NCBI RefSeq assembly: GCF_001500025.1
Contig: NZ_LQIW01000034.1
Span: 62,001 to 126,000, forward strand
Length of the DNA: 64,000 nt
Reading direction: 5' to 3'
DNA from: Mycobacterium sp. IS-1590
GTDB lineage: Bacteria > Actinomycetota > Actinomycetes > Mycobacteriales > Mycobacteriaceae
The notes below the pieces were generated by a model. That model searched no databases. It had not been told where the DNA came from and saw nothing but the letters and a program-made list of their open reading frames with translations. The position numbers were made by a program, and so were the translations under genes. Positions 33,439-41,226 of the stretch are shown here, piece after piece (within the stretch, counting starts at the first letter, position 1; each line of letters starts with the position of its first letter).

Positions 33439-34071
33439 ATGAGCATGGATTTCGGGTTCGAAGTGATCACGGACGAGGAGTACGAGCGCCAGCGTGCGCT
33501 GTACGGCCCGCTGACCGAGGCGGTGCGCAGACTGATCTATGCGAGCCTGCACACCGAGATCGACGAGACTGTCGTCTCGGAGGCGCAGGCGAAGATCGAG
33601 GCCGTCACGCAAATCCTCGAGAGCAGCCAGCGCCCGAGTGTGCAGGTGGTCCACGAGCAGACCGGACGTCCGCTGGCATGGGCCAATCCCGCTGTGGGAC
33701 TGCGTAATGCGATCGCACCCCCGATGGTGATCCATCACGAGGACGACGGTCGCTGTTGGAGCGAGTTCACGCTGAGCGGCGCCTACGAGGGCCCACCCGG
33801 GTGGGTGCACGGCGGCATCTGCGCGCTGGTGCTCGATCATCTGCTGGGTGAGGCCGCCAGCGACGGTCTGACCCGGCCGAAGTTCACCGGCACCATCTCG
33901 CTGCGTTACCTGCGCGGCACACCGCTGGGACCGCTGCGTGCGGAGGCGTTCGTGGAGCGGTCCGAGGGGGTCAAGACGTTCGCCCGCGGATATCTGCTCG
34001 ACGCGCAGGGGCCCACGGTGGAGGCGGAGGGTGTGTTCATCCAGCCGGCATGGGCGAGGGACGCCGGATGA
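33439..34071 (+). CDS. PaaI-type hotdog thioesterase
   Basis: A 210-residue protein with an N-terminal helical part and a C-terminal hotdog domain containing GPPGWVHGGICALVLDHLLGEA, the HGG helix typical of PaaI/YbgC-type thioesterases, and FTGTISLRYLRGTPLGPL. It would hydrolyse an acyl-CoA or aryl-CoA of unknown identity. It starts 17 bp after glnE and overlaps the next gene by ATGA, forming a three-gene operon with glnE. I see no direct link to nitrogen control. Confidence 0.88.
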   Translation: MSMDFGFEVITDEEYERQRALYGPLTEAVRRLIYASLHTEIDETVVSEAQAKIEAVTQILESSQRPSVQVVHEQTGRPLAWANPAVGLRNAIAPPMVIHHEDDGRCWSEFTLSGAYEGPPGWVHGGICALVLDHLLGEAASDGLTRPKFTGTISLRYLRGTPLGPLRAEAFVERSEGVKTFARGYLLDAQGPTVEAEGVFIQPAWARDAG

Positions 34072-34928
34072 GGTTCTATGTCAGCCTGGCCTTCCTCGAC
34101 ACCGCGGAGGTCGTCGAGATCGCCAGGGCGGCAGACGATCTCGGCTACGAAGGTCTTGGAATCCCGGATCACGTCGTCAACCTCGAGACCTTGCAGACGC
34201 CCTACCCCTACACCAAAGACGGCAGCAGGCGCTGGGAGGCGTTCACCGACTGGCCCGATCCGTGGGTGCTGATCGGTGGGCTCGCCCTGGTCACCTCGCA
34301 GATCCGCTTCGTCACCACCGTGTATCTGCCCGCGATGCGCGACCCGTACTCCGCGGCCAAGGCGATTGGCACGGCGGCCGTCCTGGCCGGTGGCCGCCTC
34401 GAACTCGGCATCGGCGTCGGCTGGTGCTCAGAGGAGTTCACGCTGATGGGCCAGCAGTTCGCCGGGCGCGGTAAGCGCACCGACGAGATGCTCGACCTGA
34501 TGAAGGAACTCTGGAAGCCGGGTTGGACGGAGTTCGACGGCGAGTTCTACAAGACGCCGAAGCTGGAGATGGAGCCGACACCGCCGCCGATCCCGGTGTA
34601 CGTCGGGGGGCTCTCGGATGTCGCGCTTCGCCGGGCGGCGCGCCACGACGGCTGGATCGGCGACCTGATCACCACCGACCGGGCCCTTGAACGTGTCGCC
34701 AAGCTCCGCGAGCTGCGCGCCGAAAAAGGTTTGAGCATGGACGATTTCGAGGTGCTGACCCCGCTCACCGACGCGTTCACCCCCGATCACTTCGACCGCG
34801 CACAGGCCTGCGGCATCACCGGCATCATCACCATGCCGTGGATGTTCTACGCCGGTCCGCAAGCCTCGTCGGCCGAGAAGATCGACGGAATGAAACGGTT
34901 CCGCAAGGACCTTCGGCTCGACAGCTAG
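34068..34928 (+). CDS. LLM-class F420-dependent oxidoreductase
   Basis: A 286-residue TIM-barrel flavin/F420 enzyme. RFYVSLAFLDTAEVVEIARAADDLGYEGLGIPDHVVN at the N terminus, FVTTVYLPAMRDPYSAAKAIGTAAVLAGGRLELGIGVGW and PIPVYVGGLSDVALRRAARHDGWIG are characteristic of the luciferase-like F420 family abundant in mycobacteria. The reaction is a hydride transfer on an unknown substrate. ATG 34068 overlaps the thioesterase stop by 4 bp. Its own stop abuts the convergent asparaginase stop. Confidence 0.92.
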   Translation: MRFYVSLAFLDTAEVVEIARAADDLGYEGLGIPDHVVNLETLQTPYPYTKDGSRRWEAFTDWPDPWVLIGGLALVTSQIRFVTTVYLPAMRDPYSAAKAIGTAAVLAGGRLELGIGVGWCSEEFTLMGQQFAGRGKRTDEMLDLMKELWKPGWTEFDGEFYKTPKLEMEPTPPPIPVYVGGLSDVALRRAARHDGWIGDLITTDRALERVAKLRELRAEKGLSMDDFEVLTPLTDAFTPDHFDRAQACGITGIITMPWMFYAGPQASSAEKIDGMKRFRKDLRLDS

Positions 34929-35945
34929 CTAGCCCCAGCGAGCGATCACATCGCCCACCGGTTGGCCCGCGGCCAAAGCCGCCATCACCAGCACCCTGGC
35001 CTGGCTGGGGCGAAGGTTGGGCACCATCACCGCCCCCGCCTTGACCATGTCGTCGCCGGGCCCGTATTCCGCTTCGACGGGGCCGGTCGGGACGCGGGTC
35101 GAGATCGCGAACGCGACGCCGGCGGGCGCATGCCTGCGGACCGCGTCGACCACCCCCGCGCCGGCATTGCCGGAGCCCAACGCCTCCACCACGATTCCGC
35201 GGGCACCCGATGAGACCGCGGCGTCGATCGGTCCGGACCCGTCGCCCGGATAGGCGGCCACGATGTCGACCCGTGGCGCGTTGGCCGCCGACACCTCGGC
35301 GATGAACGGCCGGCGCGTCGGCTGGGACAGGTTGAAGGTGTTGCCGCCCACCGTGCCGACGGGTGCGCCCGCGAACGGCGAGAGGCCCGCGGTGTCCATC
35401 TTGCGGGTACCCAGTGCCTGAAACACGGTGCCGTCGAACGCGATCAACACGCCTTGTTCGCGAGCGGCCGGGCTCGCCGCGACGGTCAGCGCGTCCCGCA
35501 GGTTCTTGGGCCCGTCGGCGTCGGGGGCGTCGGAGGACCGCTGCGCACCCGTCAGCACGATCGGCGGAGCGCCGCGGTACGTGACGTCCAGCCACATCGC
35601 GGTGTCCTCCATGGTGTCGGTGCCGTGCGTGATGACCACACCGTCGGCGCCGCGTTCCACCGCGTTCTTGGCGGCTGCGCCGATCGTGTCCCAGTCCGCG
35701 GGGGTCAGCTGCGAGCTGTCCTTCTGCATCAGATCGACGATTTCGACGTCCAGCCCGGCGGTGAGTTCGTCGCCACCGACCGTCGGTCGCCGCACACCGC
35801 TGGAGTCGGTGCTCGTCGCGATCGTGCCGCCGGTGGTGATGACGACAAGGCGGGCGTTCTGGGCGCCGGCCGGTGACGCCGCCGGGCCGAGCATGCCAGT
35901 CACCGTCGCGACCGCTACCGCGGTCGCCAGAAGTCCTCTGCGCAT
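34929..35945 (-). CDS. Exported type II L-asparaginase
   Basis: A 338-residue asparaginase that hydrolyses asparagine to aspartate and ammonia. A signal peptide (residues about 1-28, ending SPAGA) is followed by the first nucleophile motif TTGGTIAT (Thr41) and the second motif VITHGTDTMEDTAMWL; the catalytic lysine region is LTGAQRSSDAPDADGPKNL. Export marks it as a nitrogen scavenger outside the membrane, which fits the surrounding glutamine synthetase genes. It lies 7 bp behind the DoxX gene on the same strand. AnsA of M. tuberculosis lies elsewhere, as I recall. Confidence 0.93.
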   Translation of the reverse strand: MRRGLLATAVAVATVTGMLGPAASPAGAQNARLVVITTGGTIATSTDSSGVRRPTVGGDELTAGLDVEIVDLMQKDSSQLTPADWDTIGAAAKNAVERGADGVVITHGTDTMEDTAMWLDVTYRGAPPIVLTGAQRSSDAPDADGPKNLRDALTVAASPAAREQGVLIAFDGTVFQALGTRKMDTAGLSPFAGAPVGTVGGNTFNLSQPTRRPFIAEVSAANAPRVDIVAAYPGDGSGPIDAAVSSGARGIVVEALGSGNAGAGVVDAVRRHAPAGVAFAISTRVPTGPVEAEYGPGDDMVKAGAVMVPNLRPSQARVLVMAALAAGQPVGDVIARWG

Positions 35946-35952
35946 CCCCGGG

Positions 35953-36474
35953 TCACCGCCGGAAGCGGCTCATCAGGCCGCGACGCCGGACCGGCGCAGC
36001 GGTGGCGGCGGGTGCCGCCGTTCCGGTCACCACGCGGCCCGGTGCCCCCGTGCCGACCCGCCGCCTGCCGTCGACCGACCAGGCGCCGGCGCCCGTCGTC
36101 GCCAACAGCAGAAACCCGAAGCAGTACAGGAGCACGACTTCGCCGCCGTTCTCCATCGGCCAGAAGCTGGCGGGCGGGCCTTCGAGCGGGGGCCAGTGCT
36201 GCCAGAAGTAGGCCACCGCCATTTCACCCGAAGCGATGAAGGCCGCTATGCGGGTGAACAGTCCGACGGCGATCAACAGGCCGGCGACCAGTTCGATCAG
36301 CCCGGCCCACCACAGCGGCCACGAGCCCGCCTCGATCGGGATCGGTGCCGCGACCGGCCAGCCGAACACCTTCTGCGAGCCATGCAGCGCGAAGAGCAGA
36401 CCGAAGATGATCCGGAAGATGCTCAGAACAGGAGACGAGTAGCTGGCAAGACGGGCATCGAATGTGGTCGTCAT
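35953..36474 (-). CDS. DoxX family membrane protein
   Basis: A 173-residue protein with four predicted membrane helices: about 18-38 (SIFRIIFGLLFALHG), 55-75 (WPLWWAGLIELVAGLLIAVG), 80-98 and 110-132. The hallmark GLLFALHGSQKVFGW is present. The C-terminal 40 residues are a basic Ala/Pro/Arg tail. DoxX proteins act in redox or sulfur-related membrane complexes; in mycobacteria some associate with SodA. Here it leads the asparaginase operon. ATG 36474 is supported by a -10 hexamer two bases upstream of the implied start. Confidence 0.88.
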   Translation of the reverse strand: MTTTFDARLASYSSPVLSIFRIIFGLLFALHGSQKVFGWPVAAPIPIEAGSWPLWWAGLIELVAGLLIAVGLFTRIAAFIASGEMAVAYFWQHWPPLEGPPASFWPMENGGEVVLLYCFGFLLLATTGAGAWSVDGRRRVGTGAPGRVVTGTAAPAATAAPVRRRGLMSRFRR

Positions 36475-36482
36475 GCGTGTTG

Positions 36483-36488
36483 ACCCTA
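36483..36488 (-). promoter_or_regulatory. -10 hexamer of the DoxX-asparaginase operon
   Basis: Minus-strand TAGGGT predicts initiation at 36476, two bases before the ATG. Its -35 region falls inside the glnA1 terminator hairpin. Confidence 0.4.
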
Positions 36489-36498
36489 CGCGCAGACG

Positions 36499-36538
36499 CA
36501 CTTCGGGCCGGGTGAATTCACTCGCCCGGCCCGAAGTG
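36499..36538 (-). terminator. Strong hairpin behind glnA1
   Basis: A perfect 14-bp stem (arms 36499-36512 and 36525-36538, rich in CGGGCC) with a 12-base loop, starting 23 bp after the glnA1 stop. There is no T-run, as is common for mycobacterial terminators. Confidence 0.75.
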
Positions 36539-36561
36539 TCGACAGATGTTTACCGGTCTGC

Positions 36562-37998
36562 TTACACGTCGAAATACAGCGCAACCTCGTACGGGTGCGG
36601 CCGGATCTGGACCGGCAGGATCTCGTTCTCACGCTTGTACGAGATCCAGGTCTCGATCAGGTCCTCGGTGAACACGCCGCCCTCGGTGAGGTAGTCGTGG
36701 TCCTCTTCGAGCTTGTCGATGACGGCCGAGAGCGAGGTGGGCGCCTGCGGGATGTTGGCGGCCTCCTCCGGGGGCAGTTCGTAGAGGTCCTTGTCGACCG
36801 GCGTCAGCGGCTCGATCTTCTTCTTGATGCCGTCGATGCCTGCCATCAGCATCGCCGCGAACGCCAGGTACGGGTTGCCCGAGCTGTCCGGGCAGCGGAA
36901 CTCGAGGCGCTTGGCCTTCGGGTTGTTGCCCGTGATCGGGATGCGCACACACGCCGAGCGGTTCCGCTGGCTGTACACCAGGTTGATGGGGGCCTCGTAC
37001 CCGGGCACCAGACGCTTGTAGGAGTTCACCGTCGGGTTGGTGAACGCCAGCAGCGACGGTGCGTGGTGCAGGATGCCGCCGATGTAGTGGCGGGCGAGGT
37101 CGGACAGTCCCGCGTAGCCGGACTCGTCGTGGAACAGCGGCTGGCCGTCCTTCCACAGCGACTGATGCGCATGCATGCCGGACCCGTTGTCCCCGAACAG
37201 CGGCTTGGGCATGAACGTCACCGTCTTGCCGGCCTGCCACGCGGTGTTCTTGATGATGTACTTGAACAGCAGCACATCGTCGGCCGCGTGCAGCATCGTG
37301 TTGAACTTGTAGTTGATCTCGGCCTGGCCCGCGGTGCCCACCTCGTGGTGGCCACGCTCGAGGGTGAACCCGGCGTTGATCAGGTTGGTGGCCATCTTGT
37401 CGCGCAGGTCCACGTAGTGGTCGTACGGCGCGACGGGGAAGTAGCCGCCCTTCGGCCGGACCTTGTAGCCGCGGTTGGCGCTGCCGTCGGCCTCGACCGG
37501 TTCGCCGGTGTTCCACCAGCCGGCCTCGGAGTCGACTTCGTAGAAGGTGCCGTTGATCCTGGAGTCGAAGGTCACGGAGTCGAAGATGTAGAACTCGGCC
37601 TCGGCGCCGAAGTACGCCGTATCGGCGATGCCGGTGCTGGTGAGGTAGTTCTCCGCTTTACGGGCGACGTTGCGTGGATCGCGCGAGTAGGCCTCGCGGG
37701 TGAACGGATCGTGGACGAAAAAGTTCATGTTCAGCGTCTTGGCGGCGCGGAACGGGTCGATCCGTGCTGTCTCCGGGTCGGGGAGCAGCATCATGTCGGA
37801 CTCGTGAATGGACTGGAATCCGCGAACCGACGAGCCGTCGAACGCCAGGCCGTCCTCGAAGACGTCCTGCGTGAAGGCCGTAGCCGGGATCGAGAAGTGC
37901 TGAACGACGCCGGGCAGATCACAGAACCGGATGTCGACGTATTCGACATCCTCATCCTTGATCAGCTTGAGAATGTCGTCGGCCGTCTTTTCTGCCAC
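36562..37998 (-). CDS. glnA1: Glutamine synthetase type I, GlnA1
   Basis: The main ammonium-assimilating enzyme: glutamate, ammonia and ATP to glutamine. At 478 residues it has the length of M. tuberculosis GlnA1 and the same landmarks: AFDGSSVRGFQSIHESDM, FGAEAEFYIFDSV, GHHEVGTAGQAEINYKFN, NGSGMHAHQSLW, NSYKRLVPGYEAP, RNRSACVRIP and RCPDSSGNPYLAF. The adenylylation tyrosine sits in KDLYELPPEE, near residue 406, the target of GlnE. The GTG start has an AAAGGAG ribosome-binding site. Upstream lies a four-half-site GlnR box and downstream a strong terminator, so it is a single-gene unit under nitrogen control. Confidence 0.98.
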   Translation of the reverse strand: MAEKTADDILKLIKDEDVEYVDIRFCDLPGVVQHFSIPATAFTQDVFEDGLAFDGSSVRGFQSIHESDMMLLPDPETARIDPFRAAKTLNMNFFVHDPFTREAYSRDPRNVARKAENYLTSTGIADTAYFGAEAEFYIFDSVTFDSRINGTFYEVDSEAGWWNTGEPVEADGSANRGYKVRPKGGYFPVAPYDHYVDLRDKMATNLINAGFTLERGHHEVGTAGQAEINYKFNTMLHAADDVLLFKYIIKNTAWQAGKTVTFMPKPLFGDNGSGMHAHQSLWKDGQPLFHDESGYAGLSDLARHYIGGILHHAPSLLAFTNPTVNSYKRLVPGYEAPINLVYSQRNRSACVRIPITGNNPKAKRLEFRCPDSSGNPYLAFAAMLMAGIDGIKKKIEPLTPVDKDLYELPPEEAANIPQAPTSLSAVIDKLEEDHDYLTEGGVFTEDLIETWISYKRENEILPVQIRPHPYEVALYFDV

Positions 37999-38050
37999 CT
38001 GAGTTTTCTCCTTTATCCAGTAACTCGCGGGTTGACGCTAAGGACACGAT

Positions 38051-38088
38051 GTTGCACGGTCGTCAACCGAATGTTGCGCCGAAGTTAC
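38051..38088 (-). promoter_or_regulatory. GlnR box of glnA1 (four half-sites)
   Basis: Read on the minus strand: GTAAC-N6-GCAAC-N6-TTGAC-N6-GCAAC, four half-sites with exact 11-bp spacing. This matches the actinobacterial GlnR pattern gTnAC-N6-GaAAC repeated twice. It ends 53 bp upstream of the glnA1 start codon. Confidence 0.75.
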
Positions 38089-38140
38089 GCAATCACGTCG
38101 GTGCCTGTCGCGGGCGGCCGGTGGACTTCTTCGAGTCCCA

Positions 38141-38146
38141 TATCCT
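38141..38146 (+). promoter_or_regulatory. -10 hexamer of the RDD gene
   Basis: TATCCT predicts a start at 38153, one base before the ATG. Confidence 0.45.
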
Positions 38147-38153
38147 TCAGTGT

Positions 38154-38636
38154 ATGGCCCGCACACTGGGGTCCTGGCTGTCGGGACCGGATCCGACCAG
38201 CGACGCCGGACCCGACGACTATCCCGGCAAGCGACTCGGTCTACCGGAGACCGGGCCGGGGTCCATCGCCCGCTTCGGTAGGCGCATCGCCGCGCTGATG
38301 CTCGACTGGTTCATCGCATATGGGCTGGTGGGGTTCGCGGTGAACCTCGGATTCATCAGCAAGGAGGCCTTGCTGTACTCACCGCTGGGGTCGACGTCCA
38401 TCGCCGCGGTGTGGCTGGTGCTGGGAATGGTCTCGGTGCGGTTGTACGGCTTCACCCCCGGTCAGTGGGCGCTGGGGCTACGGGTCGCCTCCATCGACCA
38501 CCGCCAGCACGTCGGCATCGGCCGCGCCGCGGTGCGCGGGCTGCTGGTGTTCTTCGTCATACCCGCGCTGTTCACCGACCGGGATTTCCGCGGCTACCAG
38601 GACCGCTTCACCAACACCGCGGTGGTTCGGCGCTAG
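38154..38636 (+). CDS. RDD family membrane protein (Rv2219A-like)
   Basis: A 160-residue membrane protein of the RDD family. Helices are predicted at about 44-65 (RIAALMLDWFIAYGLVGFAVNLGF), 75-95 and 120-140; the characteristic Arg-Asp signature is represented by RRIAALMLDWF and by TPGQWALGLRV. RDD proteins are poorly understood and some act as ion transporters. The ATG at 38154 is 66 bp from the GlnR box and is predicted to be leaderless. It is convergent with the amidohydrolase gene, 24 bp apart. Confidence 0.88.
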   Translation: MARTLGSWLSGPDPTSDAGPDDYPGKRLGLPETGPGSIARFGRRIAALMLDWFIAYGLVGFAVNLGFISKEALLYSPLGSTSIAAVWLVLGMVSVRLYGFTPGQWALGLRVASIDHRQHVGIGRAAVRGLLVFFVIPALFTDRDFRGYQDRFTNTAVVRR

Positions 38637-38660
38637 GTTCCGTTGGGCTTGTCGGGGCGC

Positions 38661-40439
38661 TCAGCTCTGGTGGCGGATCTGGCCGTTCATCATCGTCATC
38701 GTGACGTCCGCACGGTGGATGTCGTGCGGGTCGACCTCGAAGATGTTTTCGCTGAGCACGATGAGGTCGGCGAGTTTGCCGACCTCGAGCGAACCCACCC
38801 TGTCGTCCATCCGGAGCTGGTAGGCCGCGCCGAGCGTGTTCGCGTGCACCGCCTCTGCGACGGTCAGCCGTTGGTCGGCGGGCGCCAACACCGGCGCATC
38901 CGGCTCGCCGATCAACTGACGGGTGACACCGATCTGGATCGAGTCGAGCGGTTTGTACGTCGAAAAGTAGCCCGCCGCAGGCCAATCGGTGCCCAGCGAG
39001 ATCCGCCCGCCCGACATCAGCACGTCCCGCGGCCGATACATGAGGTCCTTGCGCGGCGCACCGTAGCGCGCGGCCATGTTCTGCATCGTGTCGGGATCGG
39101 CGGACATCCAGTTGGCCGAGAACTGCGCCACGACGCCCAGCTCGCCGAAGCGTCGGCCGTCGGGGTCCTCGACGTAGACCAGGTGCGCCACCGCGTGCCT
39201 GCGGTCGCGGGGGGCATTGGCGGCGGCGGCCCGCTCGATCGCGTCGAGCGCGACACGGGCGGTGCGCTCACCGCAGGCGTGTACGTGCACGTCGAAGCCC
39301 GCTGCATCGACCCGGCCGATGAGGTCGTGCCACTGCTGTTCGGTGAACGGCGATCCGCCGGTGGAGTCGGGTTTGTCCGCATACGGCTCGATCAACCACG
39401 CGGTGTAACCGCCCTGGGTTCCGTCGCCGACGATCTTGACGACGTCGGCGCGCACCAGGTCGGTCGAGAACCGGTCGCGGATTTCGGTCATCTTCTGCAC
39501 GGCGTCGGCGACCGGCGCCGAGCGCACGCTGTAGGACGCCACCACGCGGAACGGCAGCGCGCCGCGCTTCTCGATGTCGGCGTACAGGCCGATCAGCGCG
39601 CCCTGATCGTCGCCGATCGGTGGCACCCCGGCGTCGAAGACCGACGTGATGCCGGCCGCCGACGCCATGGGCAGCCAGGCTTCGAGCAGGCGTCCCATGG
39701 TCTGGGGCGAGATCGGCTCGATCGCGTCGACCAGTCCGAGAACCGCGTTCACCTCGAGCACGTATCCGGTCGGGTCGCCGTTGCCGTCGCGCACGTAGTA
39801 GCTGAAACCCGGAATCGGGTCCGGGGTGTCGCGGTGCACACCGGCGATCTCGAGGGCCCTGCTGTTGGCCCACAGGCTGTGCCCGTCGATGGCGAAGAAG
39901 AAGCCCGGCCGGTCGGGCAGTACGCGGTCGAGGTCGGCACGGTCGGGTCCGTCGGGGCCGAACATGTCCACACGCCAACCGAATCCGCGCACCGGGCCCG
40001 TCGGGTTCTCGTCCGCGTACCGCTCGATCGCGGCGAGCGCGTCGGCCGCGGTCGGCAGTTGCAGGTCGACGCCCGAGGTGAGGAAGGCGCCGAGGAACGG
40101 GTGGATGTGGCCCTCGACGAAGCCGGGCATCAGCAGCCGCCCCTGTAGGTCGATGACCCGGGTGTCGGGGCCGACGAGCGCCATCGCGCCCGCCTCGTCG
40201 CCTACGTGGGCGATGGTGTTTCCCCGCACCGCGACCGCCTGCGTCCACGGCTGCGGCCCGGCGACGGTGTAGATCGGGCCGTTGCGGAAGACGAAGTCCG
40301 CGGTCGCTTTGTCGGTGCTGGTCTCGGGCTTCGGCGTGACCGAGCATGCGCTCGCCGCCGTTGCGGCCAGAACCCCCACGCCCGCGCGCAGCACCGCCCT
40401 GCGAGAGAAATGGGGTGCCCACTCACAGGCGGTACACAT
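38661..40439 (-). CDS. Exported amidohydrolase lipoprotein (YtcJ/Amidohydro_3 type)
   Basis: A 592-residue metal-dependent amidohydrolase. It carries a Tat-type lipoprotein signal: SRRAVLRAG with Arg13-Arg14 and lipobox ending at Cys32 (AASACS), so it should act at the outer face of the membrane. Catalytic-domain marks are MPGFVEGHIHPFLG, FDVHVHACGERTARVALDAIE, AVAHLVYVED and SLGTDWP, the expected metal ligands of the YtcJ branch. The substrate is unknown; relatives include N-substituted formamide deformylase. ATG 40439 is chosen because it leaves a normal n-region. Rv2219 lies 30 bp upstream on the same strand. Confidence 0.9.
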   Translation of the reverse strand: MCTACEWAPHFSRRAVLRAGVGVLAATAASACSVTPKPETSTDKATADFVFRNGPIYTVAGPQPWTQAVAVRGNTIAHVGDEAGAMALVGPDTRVIDLQGRLLMPGFVEGHIHPFLGAFLTSGVDLQLPTAADALAAIERYADENPTGPVRGFGWRVDMFGPDGPDRADLDRVLPDRPGFFFAIDGHSLWANSRALEIAGVHRDTPDPIPGFSYYVRDGNGDPTGYVLEVNAVLGLVDAIEPISPQTMGRLLEAWLPMASAAGITSVFDAGVPPIGDDQGALIGLYADIEKRGALPFRVVASYSVRSAPVADAVQKMTEIRDRFSTDLVRADVVKIVGDGTQGGYTAWLIEPYADKPDSTGGSPFTEQQWHDLIGRVDAAGFDVHVHACGERTARVALDAIERAAAANAPRDRRHAVAHLVYVEDPDGRRFGELGVVAQFSANWMSADPDTMQNMAARYGAPRKDLMYRPRDVLMSGGRISLGTDWPAAGYFSTYKPLDSIQIGVTRQLIGEPDAPVLAPADQRLTVAEAVHANTLGAAYQLRMDDRVGSLEVGKLADLIVLSENIFEVDPHDIHRADVTMTMMNGQIRHQS

Positions 40440-40469
40440 ATCGCGCCTCCGGCCCCCGCGCCGCAACCG

Positions 40470-41222
40470 TCAGCGGCGGCGCACGGTGCGCTGCACGCCC
40501 CGCATCTTGGCCTGCGCCGGCAGCGGGCCCTTGGGCATAGCGGCGGGCCCGACCTTCGTGCCCAACGCGGCCAGCCGCGACTCCAGTGCGTCCAACTGCT
40601 TGACGGTGATGTTCGCGGGCAGCTTGTTCAGGTGACGCTCCAGTTTGGCCAGCGGTACTTCGCCCTCGCCGTTGCCGATGATGACGTCATAGATCGGGGT
40701 GTCGCCGACCAGCCGGGCCGTGCGCTTCTTCTCCTGCGCCAGCAGCGGCCGCACGCGCGACGGCGATCCCTCACCGACGAAGATGACGCCGGGCCTGCCG
40801 ATCACCCGGTGCACGGCGTCGAAGTGACCCGTGGCCGCGACACCGGGGGTCACGCGCCACTTGCCCCGCATGTTGTCCAGCGCCCAGGCCGCGGCGCCCG
40901 TCTGGCCCTCGGCCTTGCTGTACACCGACTTCTGCGCGCGCCTGCCGAAGATGATGAAAGCGACCAGTGCACCGAGCACGATGCCCAGCGGGATCATCAT
41001 GTAGGTGGTGAAGCCGCCCGCGAAGATCCCGAGCGCCACCGAAGCGGCGACGATCAGCACGAATGCGCCGATCATGTACGGCAGCAGACGCTTGTCTTCT
41101 TTACGCTGGATCTGGAACGCCTGCCACAACTGGCTGCGGCGCTGCTTGGACGCCGCTTTACGAGCCGCCTTGGCTTCGGCCTTCGCGGCCTTCAGTGCCT
41201 GGGGATTGCGGGTTTTCGCCAT
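40470..41222 (-). CDS. DUF4191 membrane protein (Rv2219)
   Basis: A 250-residue protein of the length I recall for Rv2219. A very basic N terminus (AKAEAKAARKAASKQRRSQLWQAF) is followed by two membrane helices (about 48-68, MIGAFVLIVAASVALGIFAGG, and 72-92) and a cytoplasmic domain with VGDTPIYDVIIGNGEGEVPLAKLERHLNKLPANIT. The family is restricted to actinobacteria and has no known activity. It lies 4 bp after lipA on the same strand, so it is probably co-transcribed with lipB and lipA. Confidence 0.92.
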   Translation of the reverse strand: MAKTRNPQALKAAKAEAKAARKAASKQRRSQLWQAFQIQRKEDKRLLPYMIGAFVLIVAASVALGIFAGGFTTYMMIPLGIVLGALVAFIIFGRRAQKSVYSKAEGQTGAAAWALDNMRGKWRVTPGVAATGHFDAVHRVIGRPGVIFVGEGSPSRVRPLLAQEKKRTARLVGDTPIYDVIIGNGEGEVPLAKLERHLNKLPANITVKQLDALESRLAALGTKVGPAAMPKGPLPAQAKMRGVQRTVRRR

Positions 41223-41226
41223 TGCT

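Noticed and set aside
30450..33470. An uninterrupted 1006-codon reading frame antisense to glnE.
   Set aside because: It mirrors glnE codon structure in GC-rich DNA, is full of His/Arg/Gln/Gly/Val, has no domain, and glnE is certain.
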